DNA of 64,000 nucleotides from Okeania sp. SIO2C9. GTDB lineage: Bacteria; Cyanobacteriota; Cyanobacteriia; Cyanobacteriales; Microcoleaceae. Under the pieces are notes generated by a model, which was not told the origin of the DNA, did no database searches, and saw nothing but the letters and a program-made list of their open reading frames with translations. The stretch is taken from assembly GCF_010672455.1 (NCBI RefSeq), contig NZ_JAAHGO010000003.1, positions 273,495 to 337,494 of the forward strand, written 5' to 3'. A program made the position numbers and the translations under genes. Positions 1 through 9,719 of this stretch are shown here, piece after piece. Numbering within the stretch: position 1 is the first letter of the stretch; every line of letters begins with the position of its first letter.

Positions 1-17
1 GATGGGGAGATGGGGAG

Positions 18-3000
18 ATGGGGAGAAGAGAAAATTATTCCGCTCGAATTGACCCGAACCTCAATATTACTTTTACCGAAAATGGCTTTATCTCTGCCCG
101 CACTACTTCCAGTGGAGACGGAGGTAATATCAATATATTTGCTCCAGAAAACATTAATATTACAGGGGAAGGCAGAATAACAGTTGAAACAGAAGGCAGT
201 GGAGACGCAGGCATCATCAACATAGAAACAGAACACCTCACCATAGCTGAAAATACTACTATATCAGCAGCTACATCCGACAGCGGAGATGGAGGCCGCA
301 TCAATATTACTCCTAGCGAAACATTTCAATTAGAAGGTCAAATTATTACAGAAACTACAGGCACAGGAAACGGAGGAAAAATCACTATTAATACAGGGTC
401 TCTCCAAGCCGAAAATAGTACTATTTCAGCCAAAAGCACCGATGCAGGAAACGCAGGCGCAATAGAAATTACAGCTCAAGAAAATATCGCTACAGGTATT
501 ATTCAATCTTCTGCCTCAGAGTCACAAGAAACTGCTGACGGAGGTAATATCAGCATCATTAGTGAACAAGGAGAAATTGATGCGACCCAACCCATCCAGT
601 CATTTTCAGAAAAAGGTAACGCTGGAGATGTCACTCTCCAAGCTAAAACAGACATTACCACCAACACTATTAGTTCTCACGGTCAACAACAAGGTGGTCA
701 AATAACTATCACCACAGAAACCGGAAACGTCAATACATCTCAAGGCTTTTTGGCAAATTATTCTGGAGATGGCAACGGAGGCAACGTTACTATAGAAGCA
801 CCCCAAGGAGATATTACCAGCAGCAATATTTACTCTTTCGCTGATGCAGATGGAGGTCAAATATTTCTCAAAGCTGGAGGCGATATCAATATCAGGCAAA
901 ACAGTGATATTATCTCAGCGTCAGAACCTCCAGATAACAGCGACATTAACAACCAAGGTCAAGGAGGAGACATTATTCTGGAAGCAGGCAACAATATTAA
1001 TACAGCAACAGCGAGAATATATTCCGGAGCAGATATTGGCGACACGGGCAAAATTGATATTATTGCGGATAGCGCAATAGAAGTAGGTCAAATAGACCTA
1101 GCATCAGGTTTTGTCAGACAACAACAACCAGTAAATGACAACTTTACTCTTATACCCATACCTCAAGGAGAAGCAACCAGAGGAGTTGCAGAAAATATCA
1201 CTATCACCAGTAACAATGGCGCAATAGATACCACCGCTGGAGTTATCAATTCTCGTTCTCCTGATGGTTCCGGTGATATTACTCTCAATGCTAGAGATAA
1301 TATTACTATCGGTCTACTAAGAGCTAGCGCTCTTAACCCAGAAAAACCAACTACAGGAGGAGATATTACGATCGCCAGTCAAACTGGAGAAATAAATGCC
1401 ACAACAGCTATAGAAACTTTTTCAGAAAGAGGTACTGCTGGAAATGTGACTATTATGGCGGAGGAACACATTCATCTAGAAAATATTTTATCTCAGGGAG
1501 CAGAAGGAGGAGGGGATATTACTATAGAAAGTCGCAGTGAAAATAGTATAGATGCTCAAGGAGAATTAAACACTTTTTCCACAGAAGGAATGGCTGGAAA
1601 TGTCACTCTTACATCTCCTGGAAATATAAGTATTAGTGGCATTCGTTCTCAGGGAAGGGAACAGGGAGGTAATGTCACGGTAGAAAGTGAAATAGGTGAA
1701 ATTAACTCAACTGGGAATATTGACTCTTTTTCAGAGCAAGGCAGGGGAGGAAATATCGATCTGAATGCTCCAGAAAGTGTGAATTTAGCAAATGTGTCAT
1801 CTTTTGGTGCGACTGAAAGCGGTAATTTGAGGATACAGAGTCGTACAGCAACAGTGAATACAGGTAATGTGACTACACAAGCGCCAGCAGGAAGTAGTGG
1901 CAGTATAGTTATCAACGGAGAGGAAGTAGGTACGGGAGACTTAACTTCTATTGGTACAACGAGCGCAGGTGCAATAAATGTGGAAGCTACAGATGGTTCA
2001 ATTACAACTTATGATATTGAAATTAGCTCTGATGGCACCATAGGAAATTTAATACTCAGAGCAACCGAGGATGTTAATACTGGAGGTATTAGTCAGGATA
2101 CGGGAGATGGAGATGCAAATATTAATATTGATTCTGGAGGAGACCAGGATATAGAAGAAATTAATCAAAATGCAGACGGCGATGCCACTAATATTGCTAT
2201 TGCAGAAGGTAATCAAACTATAGGAGATATTAATCAAAATGCTGGGGATGATGCCACTAATATTGCTATTGCAGAAGGTAATCAAACTATAGGAGATATT
2301 AATCAAAATGCTGGGGATGATGCCACTAATATTGCTATTGCAGAAGGTAATCAAACTATAGGAGATATTAATCAAAATGCTGGGGATGATGCCACTAATA
2401 TTGCTATTGCAGAAGGTAATCAAACTATTGGTAATGCCACTCCAAATACCAGCAATGAATCTATCAATATTCAGAACGATGGAACTAATCAAAATATTGG
2501 TAATGTCACTCCAAATACCAGCAATGAATCTATCAATATTCAGAACGATGGAACTAATCAAAACATAGCAGAAATTTCTGCATCTCCTAATGACAATACC
2601 CCGATTAATAATCCTCTCATTGATGGAGAAAATACGAATAATTCCAATAATTCCAATACTCCCACAAATTCTTTAGATACAAATAGTCCAGAAATCCCTT
2701 CTACTTCCAATTTAATTTCAAATATTACCCCTAGTAACAACGACCAAACAACAAATACTGGCACTGCTAAAGAGCAAACTGAAGAATCTATCAACAAAAC
2801 CACCGACACAAAAAAAATATTAAATATCATTGATACTATTAATACCAATACCCTGACAGTAGCCACAGGTTCAGAAAAAATAGTAACAATGTTAGAACAA
2901 CAGCGCATCAACGAATATTCAGATTACTTCGGAGAAGATTTTGACGAAAAATTACTTTCCACACAGAATGTCCGAAATATTTTAACAGATATAGCAAATC

Positions 3001-4085
3001 AAACCGGAAAAGAATCTGCTGTTGTTTATATCAATGCTTACTCAGACCAATTACAGATAATCTTATTTACCAAAGAAGGTCAACCAATCCTCAAAACAAT
3101 TTCTACAGCAAATCGCGAGAAACTAAAACTAGCCACCATAGAATTAATGCTAGAAATCACAGATAAAAAACAACGCAAAACCACAAGTTATTTAGCAGCA
3201 TCTCAACAATTATATCAATTATTAATAGCCCCCATTGCTACCGAATTAGAAGCAGCAAATATTGATACAATTTTATTTAGTCTGGATGTAGGATTTCGTT
3301 TATTACCCTTAGCAGCTTTACACGATGGAGAACAATTTTTAATAGAAAAATACAGCATTAGTAGTATTCCTAGTGTCAGTTTAATGGATAGTCGTTATAG
3401 TTCTGTTCATAATACTACTTTATTAGCTATGGGAGCCAGTGAATTTACAAAACAAGCGCCCTTATTTGCTGTACCTGTGGAGTTAGAAACTATTTCTCAA
3501 AATTTATGGCAGGGTAATATGTTTCTCAATGAAGAATTTACTCTGAAAAATTTAATTAATCAACGTCAAAATTATCCTTATCCGATAATTCATTTGGCTA
3601 CTCATGCTAAATTTAATGGTGGAAATATAAGTAATTCATATATTCAGTTGTGGAATGAAAAATTGCGATTAAATCAAGTCAGAAAATTAGGTTGGAGTCA
3701 ACCACCAGTGGAATTATTAGTATTGTCCGCTTGTCAAACCGCAGTAGGAAATAAAGAAGCAGAATTAGGTTTTGCTGGCTTTGCAGTGGCAACAGGAGTT
3801 AAGTCCGTATTGGCAAGTTTATGGTTGGTTAGCGATGAAGGAACATTAGGATTGATGACAGAATTTTATTCTCATTTGGGTAATCTCAATATTAAGGCAG
3901 AAGTGTTGCGACAGACCCAGTTGGCAATGTTGAGGGGTGAAGTTGCGATCGAAGATGGAATTTTGAGGGGGTCTGGTAGTCGTGGGGAAGTGCCTTTGCC
4001 TCCTGAGTTGGCACATCAGAAAAATCAAAATTTTTCCCATCCTTATTATTGGGCAGGGTTTACCATGGTTGGTAGTCCCTGGTAG
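18..4085 (+). CDS. Haemagglutinin-repeat protein with C-terminal CHAT protease domain (5' partial)
   Basis: The frame is open to the window edge, so the true start, and probably a two-partner-secretion N-terminal domain, lies outside; the first ATG is only the first in view. Residues 1-720 are Gly/Asn/Ser-rich short repeats (GGNI/GDITI type) typical of filamentous-haemagglutinin beta-helices. Residues 722-850 are perfect or near-perfect 23-residue repeats, followed by a Thr/Ser/Asn-rich linker. From about residue 930 the protein is a CHAT domain (caspase-like cysteine peptidase), with the catalytic His in HLATHA (His1196) and Cys in LSACQTA (Cys1239), and the usual ending [12 protein letters not shown]. 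Secreted haemagglutinin-CHAT proteins are common in filamentous cyanobacteria. A surface or self/non-self role is inference. CHAT assignment is confident; the substrate is unknown. Confidence 0.88.
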   Translation: MGRRENYSARIDPNLNITFTENGFISARTTSSGDGGNINIFAPENINITGEGRITVETEGSGDAGIINIETEHLTIAENTTISAATSDSGDGGRINITPSETFQLEGQIITETTGTGNGGKITINTGSLQAENSTISAKSTDAGNAGAIEITAQENIATGIIQSSASESQETADGGNISIISEQGEIDATQPIQSFSEKGNAGDVTLQAKTDITTNTISSHGQQQGGQITITTETGNVNTSQGFLANYSGDGNGGNVTIEAPQGDITSSNIYSFADADGGQIFLKAGGDINIRQNSDIISASEPPDNSDINNQGQGGDIILEAGNNINTATARIYSGADIGDTGKIDIIADSAIEVGQIDLASGFVRQQQPVNDNFTLIPIPQGEATRGVAENITITSNNGAIDTTAGVINSRSPDGSGDITLNARDNITIGLLRASALNPEKPTTGGDITIASQTGEINATTAIETFSERGTAGNVTIMAEEHIHLENILSQGAEGGGDITIESRSENSIDAQGELNTFSTEGMAGNVTLTSPGNISISGIRSQGREQGGNVTVESEIGEINSTGNIDSFSEQGRGGNIDLNAPESVNLANVSSFGATESGNLRIQSRTATVNTGNVTTQAPAGSSGSIVINGEEVGTGDLTSIGTTSAGAINVEATDGSITTYDIEISSDGTIGNLILRATEDVNTGGISQDTGDGDANINIDSGGDQDIEEINQNADGDATNIAIAEGNQTIGDINQNAGDDATNIAIAEGNQTIGDINQNAGDDATNIAIAEGNQTIGDINQNAGDDATNIAIAEGNQTIGNATPNTSNESINIQNDGTNQNIGNVTPNTSNESINIQNDGTNQNIAEISASPNDNTPINNPLIDGENTNNSNNSNTPTNSLDTNSPEIPSTSNLISNITPSNNDQTTNTGTAKEQTEESINKTTDTKKILNIIDTINTNTLTVATGSEKIVTMLEQQRINEYSDYFGEDFDEKLLSTQNVRNILTDIANQTGKESAVVYINAYSDQLQIILFTKEGQPILKTISTANREKLKLATIELMLEITDKKQRKTTSYLAASQQLYQLLIAPIATELEAANIDTILFSLDVGFRLLPLAALHDGEQFLIEKYSISSIPSVSLMDSRYSSVHNTTLLAMGASEFTKQAPLFAVPVELETISQNLWQGNMFLNEEFTLKNLINQRQNYPYPIIHLATHAKFNGGNISNSYIQLWNEKLRLNQVRKLGWSQPPVELLVLSACQTAVGNKEAELGFAGFAVATGVKSVLASLWLVSDEGTLGLMTEFYSHLGNLNIKAEVLRQTQLAMLRGEVAIEDGILRGSGSRGEVPLPPELAHQKNQNFSHPYYWAGFTMVGSPW
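2181..2567 (+). repeat. In-frame 69-bp tandem repeat in the CHAT protein gene
   Basis: Four nearly identical 69-bp units (starting at 2181, 2250, 2319 and 2388) encode a 23-residue repeat beginning [16 protein letters not shown] diverged second type with the same 23-residue period follows twice (from about 2433), containing [15 protein letters not shown]. The constant period suggests one beta-helical coil unit. The near-identity of the first four units points to recent slippage or recombination that keeps the frame. Confidence 0.9.
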
Positions 4086-4102
4086 TATGCGGAGTAGGGG
4101 AG

Positions 4103-4284
4103 TGGGAGATTGGGAGATTGGGAGATTGGGAGATTGGGAGATGGGGAGATTGGGAGATTGGGAGATTGGGAGATTGGGAGATTGGGAGATGGGGAGATTG
4201 GGAGATGGGGAGATTGGGAGATTGGGAGATGGGGAGATTGGGAGATTGGGAGATTGGGAGATTGGGAGATTGGGAGATTGGGAG
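4103..4284. repeat. 8-bp tandem repeat (gggagatt / gggagatg)
   Basis: About 22 copies of an octamer lie just downstream of the CHAT gene stop. The same octamer (gatgggga) occupies bases 1-26, and its reverse complement appears at about 4602-4636. It is translatable in all frames, so ORFs here are low-complexity artefacts. Most other microsatellites in the window have a 7-bp period. Confidence 0.93.
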
Positions 4285-4674
4285 GTTTAATATTGAAGTG
4301 TGGATAGAAATAAACATATAGATCCGCTTAGGGGTTCTATTTAAAAGGGAGTGTGGGAAGTGTGGGAAGGGTGGGGAGTGTGGGGAGATGGAAGCATTAT
4401 TCTACCTGCTTGGTGCGCATTCCCGAAAAGGAGTCAGCATTCCCCAAGGGAGCTGACGGCAACGCGGGGTCTGACCGCTTGTGACTTGCCTCCTTCAGAG
4501 GAGCTGCGCTAGCGTCGTCGCGGGGTCGCATCCGCTTTTTCTCCTATCCGATTTCTGGAACTCCTGATATAGAATCCGGTTATATAGTATATGTTCATTA
4601 TTCAATCTCCCCATCTCCCCATCTCCCCATCTCCCCCAACAATACAATTAAGTATTCAACTGGATTTGATATTA

Positions 4675-4832
<158 letters not shown>

Positions 4833-4867
4833 TTACTCCTTACTCCTTACTCGTTACTCGTTACTCC

Positions 4868-4999
4868 TCAGTAAAAGGTATTATCAAAATCATCTTCTAG
4901 AGCATTCATAACTGCGGAAAAATTAACAGCATCTTCGATCGCCGGAATACCCGCTTCTTGATCGGCAGCATGAAGAATTTGCAGTTGAATTGGTTCCAT
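4868..4999 (-). pseudogene. Truncated 5' fragment of a phosphatase/nucleotidase-like gene
   Basis: A 43-codon ORF reads MEPIQLQILHAADQEAGIPA and continues IEDAVNFSAVMNAL before a stop. This matches the N-terminus of cyanobacterial metallophosphoesterase/5'-nucleotidase-type alkaline phosphatases (pattern LQ-L-HA-D-EAG---- ED---FSAV-NAL). All later catalytic motifs are absent, so this is a relic. The cut lies next to the MITE ending at 4832 and to simple repeats, which may have caused the truncation. The family call is moderate and from memory of the motif. Confidence 0.6.
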
Positions 5000-5087
5000 A
5001 TAGCTTTCTAATTAAATTTAATGATTTTTCTTGGTAATCATACCGTACGAAAAAAACTGTAGAAAAATGAAACAGCTTTTATCTTGA

Positions 5088-5429
<342 letters not shown>

Positions 5430-5460
5430 TTTTTGAGTTAGCTTTAGTTAGCTAATATAA

Positions 5461-5490
5461 ACGCTCTCCAATTTTATTGGGGGGCGTTTT
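5461..5490 (+). terminator. Rho-independent terminator of the psbA remnant
   Basis: A 12-bp stem (acgctctccaat paired with attggggggcgt, with G-T pairs) and a 3-nt loop are followed immediately by a run of six T. It sits about 30 bp after the psbA stop and overlaps the region upstream of the next gene. Confidence 0.85.
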
Positions 5491-5520
5491 TTGTTTTCAA
5501 TAAAAATAAATCAAAATACT

Positions 5521-6783
5521 ATGATGCGTCAGCTTATTAGTGTATTTTTAGTAGTTATATTTTGGGTTTCTACTCCTGGTTTGAGTATTGCTCAAAATAA
5601 TATGGATAACTTTGATAACCTCTCGCAAGAAAAAGTTAAAGAATTAATTTCTATTCGATACAGTATTACTACTATTAACGACCTAGCAAAAAGGGATGTA
5701 CTTTCAGAAACTCAGGCAACAACAGAAACAAAATATTACTTGGAAAAATCTCAACTTATTGTTGGAGAAAAGTTAACCTTAGAACAGATTATACAATTAA
5801 CTAATAACTACATAGTTACACTGGAAAGCCAAAGAAATATAATTCAAAAAATTGCTGGTTTTGTCACTTTTACAAATATTATCTTGACTGCTGCAGCAAT
5901 TTTACTCGTTTTCGCATTGACATCCTTAGCTACTCTATATTTAATTCCTATTCTCAAACTAATTCCATCATGGGGTTATGAAATTATTATTTACTTAGCT
6001 TGTTTTGGTGCTATTGTTGGAGGAAATTTTGTTAATGGAATAGGTGAATTTATTGCTTTTCCTGGTTGCTTAGGGTTAACTGGCGCTATTAGTTTCAGCC
6101 ACTATGTACATAGAAATTTTTTCCAAAAGCTTGTTGATGGGAAAAAAAGTTATCGTGATAATATTTATAATTTCATTTATCTTGATAGTTTAATATTGTT
6201 CATAATTTGGGCGATCGCTGGAATTTTTTATCAAAGTTCTCTACTGGGTTTTATTGCTATTATTGCCTTGGAAACTTCTCTTGGTTTTTCGATAATAGTT
6301 ACTCCTCTTCGTTACATGATAGGTTTTACCGAAAGAGATGTAATTCCCAGGGCAATGTCTGCTTCTTTGATTTTATTAACTATATATGTTAGTGCTGAAA
6401 TAGTAAATTTTGAATTTCCCTATATTGAAGTTTTTTCTACGGGAATTTTATTTATTGGGAGTTTTGTTTATTTTATTGGAACTTTAATTATTTCTAACAA
6501 ATGGTATCAGTCTGGAAAGTTTAATATTAACAACTATCTATGGTTACAATTTATGGCCATAATATCAGGTGTTGCTGCTCTTTATATTGGTTCAGTTTGG
6601 CAAGTTTTACTATTACAAAGGATTGGGGGTACATTCTTTTTCTTGTATCTGATTGAAAAATATTTTGAGATTCCTTGGAAAAAAGAATACGCTGCTTGGG
6701 TAACTTTAGGTTTGGCTATAATTTTATATTTATCAGCACTTGTAGCTAAACAGTATCCTGAATACTTTTTCATAGTAAGTTAA
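5521..6783 (+). CDS. Multi-pass membrane protein with signal peptide, unknown function
   Basis: The start chosen is ATG at 5521 (MMRQLISVFLVVIFWVSTPG). An upstream TTG (5491) lies in the T-run of the terminator and is unlikely. A signal peptide (about residues 1-25, ending SIAQ) is followed by a soluble segment of about 85 residues rich in charged helix. After that come roughly ten hydrophobic segments to the C-terminus. No catalytic motif is recognised. Codon use and AT-richness match the neighbours. It is probably monocistronic: psbA debris lies upstream and a repeat spacer downstream. Hypothetical. Confidence 0.72.
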   Translation: MMRQLISVFLVVIFWVSTPGLSIAQNNMDNFDNLSQEKVKELISIRYSITTINDLAKRDVLSETQATTETKYYLEKSQLIVGEKLTLEQIIQLTNNYIVTLESQRNIIQKIAGFVTFTNIILTAAAILLVFALTSLATLYLIPILKLIPSWGYEIIIYLACFGAIVGGNFVNGIGEFIAFPGCLGLTGAISFSHYVHRNFFQKLVDGKKSYRDNIYNFIYLDSLILFIIWAIAGIFYQSSLLGFIAIIALETSLGFSIIVTPLRYMIGFTERDVIPRAMSASLILLTIYVSAEIVNFEFPYIEVFSTGILFIGSFVYFIGTLIISNKWYQSGKFNINNYLWLQFMAIISGVAALYIGSVWQVLLLQRIGGTFFFLYLIEKYFEIPWKKEYAAWVTLGLAIILYLSALVAKQYPEYFFIVS

Positions 6784-7053
6784 GCAATAATTAGGGTTTG
6801 CTGAATAAGTCTTTTAGTAGGGGTAGGAGACAACCCACCCCTAACCCCTCCCAGGAGGGGAAGACATCAGCACTATCAATTAATAGCGATCGCCTGTTTT
6901 TTACTGTCAACTAATAGCGATCGCCTATTTCTTTAATAACAAATTTTTGCTGACTATTCTAATACACTATTTTAGCTGTGTCAGTCCACTACAATCATGA
7001 ATTATTTTAGGTATGTCGCAGCATTACAACCTTCTTCAAACCTACAACTTTCT
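6784..7053. other. Spacer with half of a MITE family 2 element and two HIP1 repeats
   Basis: From 6794 there is one family 2 end (GGGTTTGCTGA followed by the usual aGTCTTTTagTAGGGGTAGGAGA-type interior), but the matching right end is missing. A short duplicated sequence containing GCGATCGC follows twice (about 6885 and 6915). No gene is seen. Confidence 0.6.
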
Positions 7054-8034
7054 TCAAGTCCAAGCACGGAAGAAAGTATTTTCTTGCCAAACACTAGCAG
7101 TTTTTTGTTCGATCGCTCCCATGTCCTGTTGAGTTAACTGCTGAAACGTTTGGGCTACCCTAACATTAGACTGCAACATTTCCACAGATTCTGTCGCTAC
7201 GATACAACAATGTACGCCTTCTAAGGACAATACATATCCCATCGCTTCCTGCATATTCAATATCCCCGGTTGGAGTAACTTACCGTAAGCTGGTATTTTC
7301 ATTCCAATAACACCCACATTTTTTTGTTGCGCAACAGGTAACACAGTAGGAGCAAATGGTCGGGGATGATGTTTGTCAGCAGCATTAATAGTAACCAGGG
7401 TAGTGTCAAATGGATAGCGACGTAGTCCTTCAGCTATAACATCAGGTTCGTGATGACCTGTAATTCCCGAAAATTTGACTATACCTTGTTCTTTTGCTTC
7501 TTCCATTGCTTTGATAGCACCTTGGGAACTGAATATTTGATCTAAAGTTTCTGTAAAGGAAACATGGTGTAACTGCCACGAGTCGAGATAATCTGTATTC
7601 AACCGTTTTAGCGATCGCTCTAATTCTCTCCATGCTCCGTCGCGATCGCGTATTCCGGTCTTACTTGCCAAAAATATATCTTTTCTATAAGCGGGTAAAA
7701 CTTTTCCAAACTGTTCTTCACTTGCACCATAACTAGCAGCAGTATCAAAATATCTAATTCCTAGAGACAGAGCCGCCTCAATTACTGCCATAGCCTCTTT
7801 TTCTTTCTCACTCTTACCTACAGGTGTTTTTCCTGCTCCACCTAAACCTAAAAGTGGTACTTTGACACCAGTTTTACCTAACACTCGTTCTGGTATTGTG
7901 GATGTGATGGGTAGCTTTTCAGCAGATGCTATTTTGGTCTGAGATTTTTTATTGACAGCAGCACAACCTACTATACTACTGGTAGCAGCAATGCTTGTCA
8001 TTATAAAGTTACGTCGAGTCGTTTTTTTTGTCAT
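7054..8034 (-). CDS. Aldo/keto reductase, Tat-exported lipoprotein type
   Basis: A 326-residue NAD(P)H-dependent aldo/keto reductase fold. Visible family motifs are FDTAASYGASEEQFG (catalytic Asp/Tyr region), FLASKTG (Lys) and SWQLHHV (His), plus a C-terminal cofactor region with IVATES. The N-terminus carries a twin-arginine motif (TTRRNFIMTS, Arg7-Arg8) followed by a lipobox-like SIVGC (Cys24), which suggests Tat export and lipid anchoring. This resembles the cyanobacterial family annotated as aldo/keto reductase with Tat signal. Substrate unknown. No operon partner; spacers on both sides are repeats. Confidence 0.88.
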   Translation of the reverse strand: MTKKTTRRNFIMTSIAATSSIVGCAAVNKKSQTKIASAEKLPITSTIPERVLGKTGVKVPLLGLGGAGKTPVGKSEKEKEAMAVIEAALSLGIRYFDTAASYGASEEQFGKVLPAYRKDIFLASKTGIRDRDGAWRELERSLKRLNTDYLDSWQLHHVSFTETLDQIFSSQGAIKAMEEAKEQGIVKFSGITGHHEPDVIAEGLRRYPFDTTLVTINAADKHHPRPFAPTVLPVAQQKNVGVIGMKIPAYGKLLQPGILNMQEAMGYVLSLEGVHCCIVATESVEMLQSNVRVAQTFQQLTQQDMGAIEQKTASVWQENTFFRAWT

Positions 8035-8960
8035 AGTTATCTATAAGTTTTTTGATATTATAGCGCTACTTGAATAGGGAATAGGGAATAGTAAACTGTT
8101 AAAGGGTTTTCGGCGATCAAATACTCCGCTAACAGGGTTTAGAAATGTCAAACACCTTAATGCGTAGCGCTATATAAAAATTCTCAGCTAAGAAGTATTT
8201 AAAATGTGTCTTAGCAAGTCAGAAGTAATCATGGTTATTCTGTTAGGAATGAGAATTAAATAAGATCCAAAGTTTTTGTCTAGGAGTATTTCACTGAAAT
8301 ACTTCTGTACAGGAAATCTGGAAGTTAATAAATCCTCATTCCTTAATTAGACACACAACAAATAAGTGGTTTAAATGCACAGCAGCTTAAAATTTAACAC
8401 TAATTTTAGAAATTCCACTCCATAAATAAGTCTGTTACTGGTAATATAAAACCTGGTCATTTCAGTTATCAGTTATCAGTTATCAGTTATCAATTATCAG
8501 TACCTCTGCAATAAGGAGGCTACGAAAATACGGAATTCTCTTTTGTTTATCCCCTGAAAACGGGAGGCTTTAGACCACAATTTCTCGGTCAAATATCTTC
8601 TCCGTCTAAATTATCAGCAACTTTTCAACAATCAATAATGAATAATGAATAATGAATAATTACCTCTCGTTGAAAGAAGAGGATTGACAAAGAGATGAAA
8701 ATTTTTCTTCTCTTGGTCGATTGGATATGGCGAGGAGACCTCGCCATCCCTCGACCGCTTATTATCCCCTTAAAAGGGGAGGCTTTAAACCACAATTTTT
8801 CGGTAATAATTTATCAAAATAATGGGGTCGCGCAACCCTGCCTTTTAAGGCGAAATATTTTTGGAAAGTTGCTCAAATTCCCGTTATAAAAATAACTTCT
8901 GACTTCTGACTTCTGACTTCTGACTTCGTTAAGTGGTTGTGGTTTATGGTAGACTAAAAT
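8035..8960. other. Repeat-filled spacer
   Basis: It contains a gttatca heptamer run (about 8462-8500), a taatgaa heptamer run (about 8636-8662) and a full hairpin element (8637-8812, listed separately). A ttctgac heptamer run is near 8898-8925. The part 8160-8440 holds no recognisable gene or repeat family. No promoter can be assigned with confidence. Confidence 0.6.
8637..8812. repeat. Hairpin element family A (ATTACCTC ... TTCGGTAA)
   Basis: Typical layout: AT-rich heptamer run, ATTACCTCTC, purine-rich GAAGAGGATTGAC, tttcttctcttGGTCGA, the perfect hairpin TGGCGAGG-AGA-CCTCGCCA, TCGACCGCTT, then CCCCTTAAAAGGGGAGGCTT and ttTTCGGTAA. Other copies or partial copies are near 9165, 9780, 11555, 11960 (inverted), 18945, 20165, 33775, 40640, 41870, 42205 (inverted), 50180 and 60480. 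It has no coding capacity and would form a strong RNA hairpin. Confidence 0.85.
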
Positions 8961-9439
8961 TTATTTTTTATCAGGATTAATTACCCAAACTAACCGACAA
9001 TTATTTTCAAAGTATTCAACAATTTTTTGATGTAGTTCTTCAAATGTATTATTGGGATAAATTACCTCTACTGCTAAATCGGTAGCACCCTGAAAATAAC
9101 CTTTAGGTAATAGCTTTAATCCTAATAAACGGTCTTTGGAAACAAAATAAATATCTGGTAATAATTAATAATTAATAATTAATTATTAATAATTAATTAT
9201 TAATAATCACCTCTTCTTTTCAAGGATAAGATTGACGTGGTAGAGATTTTTTTTTCTTGTTTATCCTTTAAATGATAGGCTTTAAACCTTAATTATTTGG
9301 CAATATTACCATGCTCCATTCCGGAGTTTCTCATATCGAAAACTTCTCCATTAATTAATTCATAATGACTGCCATCTTCTGAGAATTCTTGAAACTCTTG
9401 GTCAGTTAATATTTTATTTTCGGTTGCTATATTTATCAA
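8961..9439 (-). pseudogene. Uma2-family endonuclease gene broken by a family A element
   Basis: Two pieces are readable on the minus strand. The 5' piece (about 9439-9306) encodes ILTDQEFQEFSEDGSHYELI followed by NGEVFDMRNSGMEHG, the Uma2/DUF820 N-terminus. The 3' piece (about 9162-8961) encodes PDIYFVSKDRLLG, then GATDLAVEVIYPNNTFEELH and a C-terminal NCRLVWVINPDKK. Between them lies an AT-rich family A hairpin element (about 9165-9300), and some 30-40 central codons appear missing. The PD-(D/E)XK-like core is therefore destroyed. Family assignment rests on the characteristic YELI-GE and LAVEVI/LVWVI-P motifs. Confidence 0.75.
9165..9303. repeat. Family A hairpin element inside the Uma2 pseudogene
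   Basis: An AT-rich heptamer tract, then ATCACCTCTTCTTTTCAAGGATAAGATTGACG-type sequence, a T-run, aggctttaaacCTTAATTATTTGGCAAT. This copy lacks the central TGGCGAGG hairpin. It separates two in-family coding fragments and so shows that these elements move or expand into genes. Confidence 0.7.
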
Positions 9440-9719
9440 TTTATTCTGCTATTTTGTGATAGTTTTTTGTGATAATTGAATTAAGTCATTCAATATTTTA
9501 TCAAATTAGCCCAATTACATTTTATATCATATCAAATCTGCTTGCTACAGTTCCCGTTTGCGTAATATGAACTAGGAACAAATCGGAGTAATATAATTTA
9601 TACCGTCAGTAGGGAAAAACGGCCGTTTTCCCCTAAGATATTGATTATTATTACTAAATGCCAAATAATACTAAAGAAAAGCGGATTTAATATCGCACTC
9701 TATTTTTAGTCAATAACAA

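Noticed and set aside
2049..2561. 170-codon antisense frame
   Set aside because: Antisense shadow of the 69-bp repeats in the CHAT gene; the sense frame has the domain motifs.
4060..4321. Several frames rich in GDWEIGRL or NLPISQSP
   Set aside because: Translations of the octamer tandem repeat in different phases; no evidence of coding.
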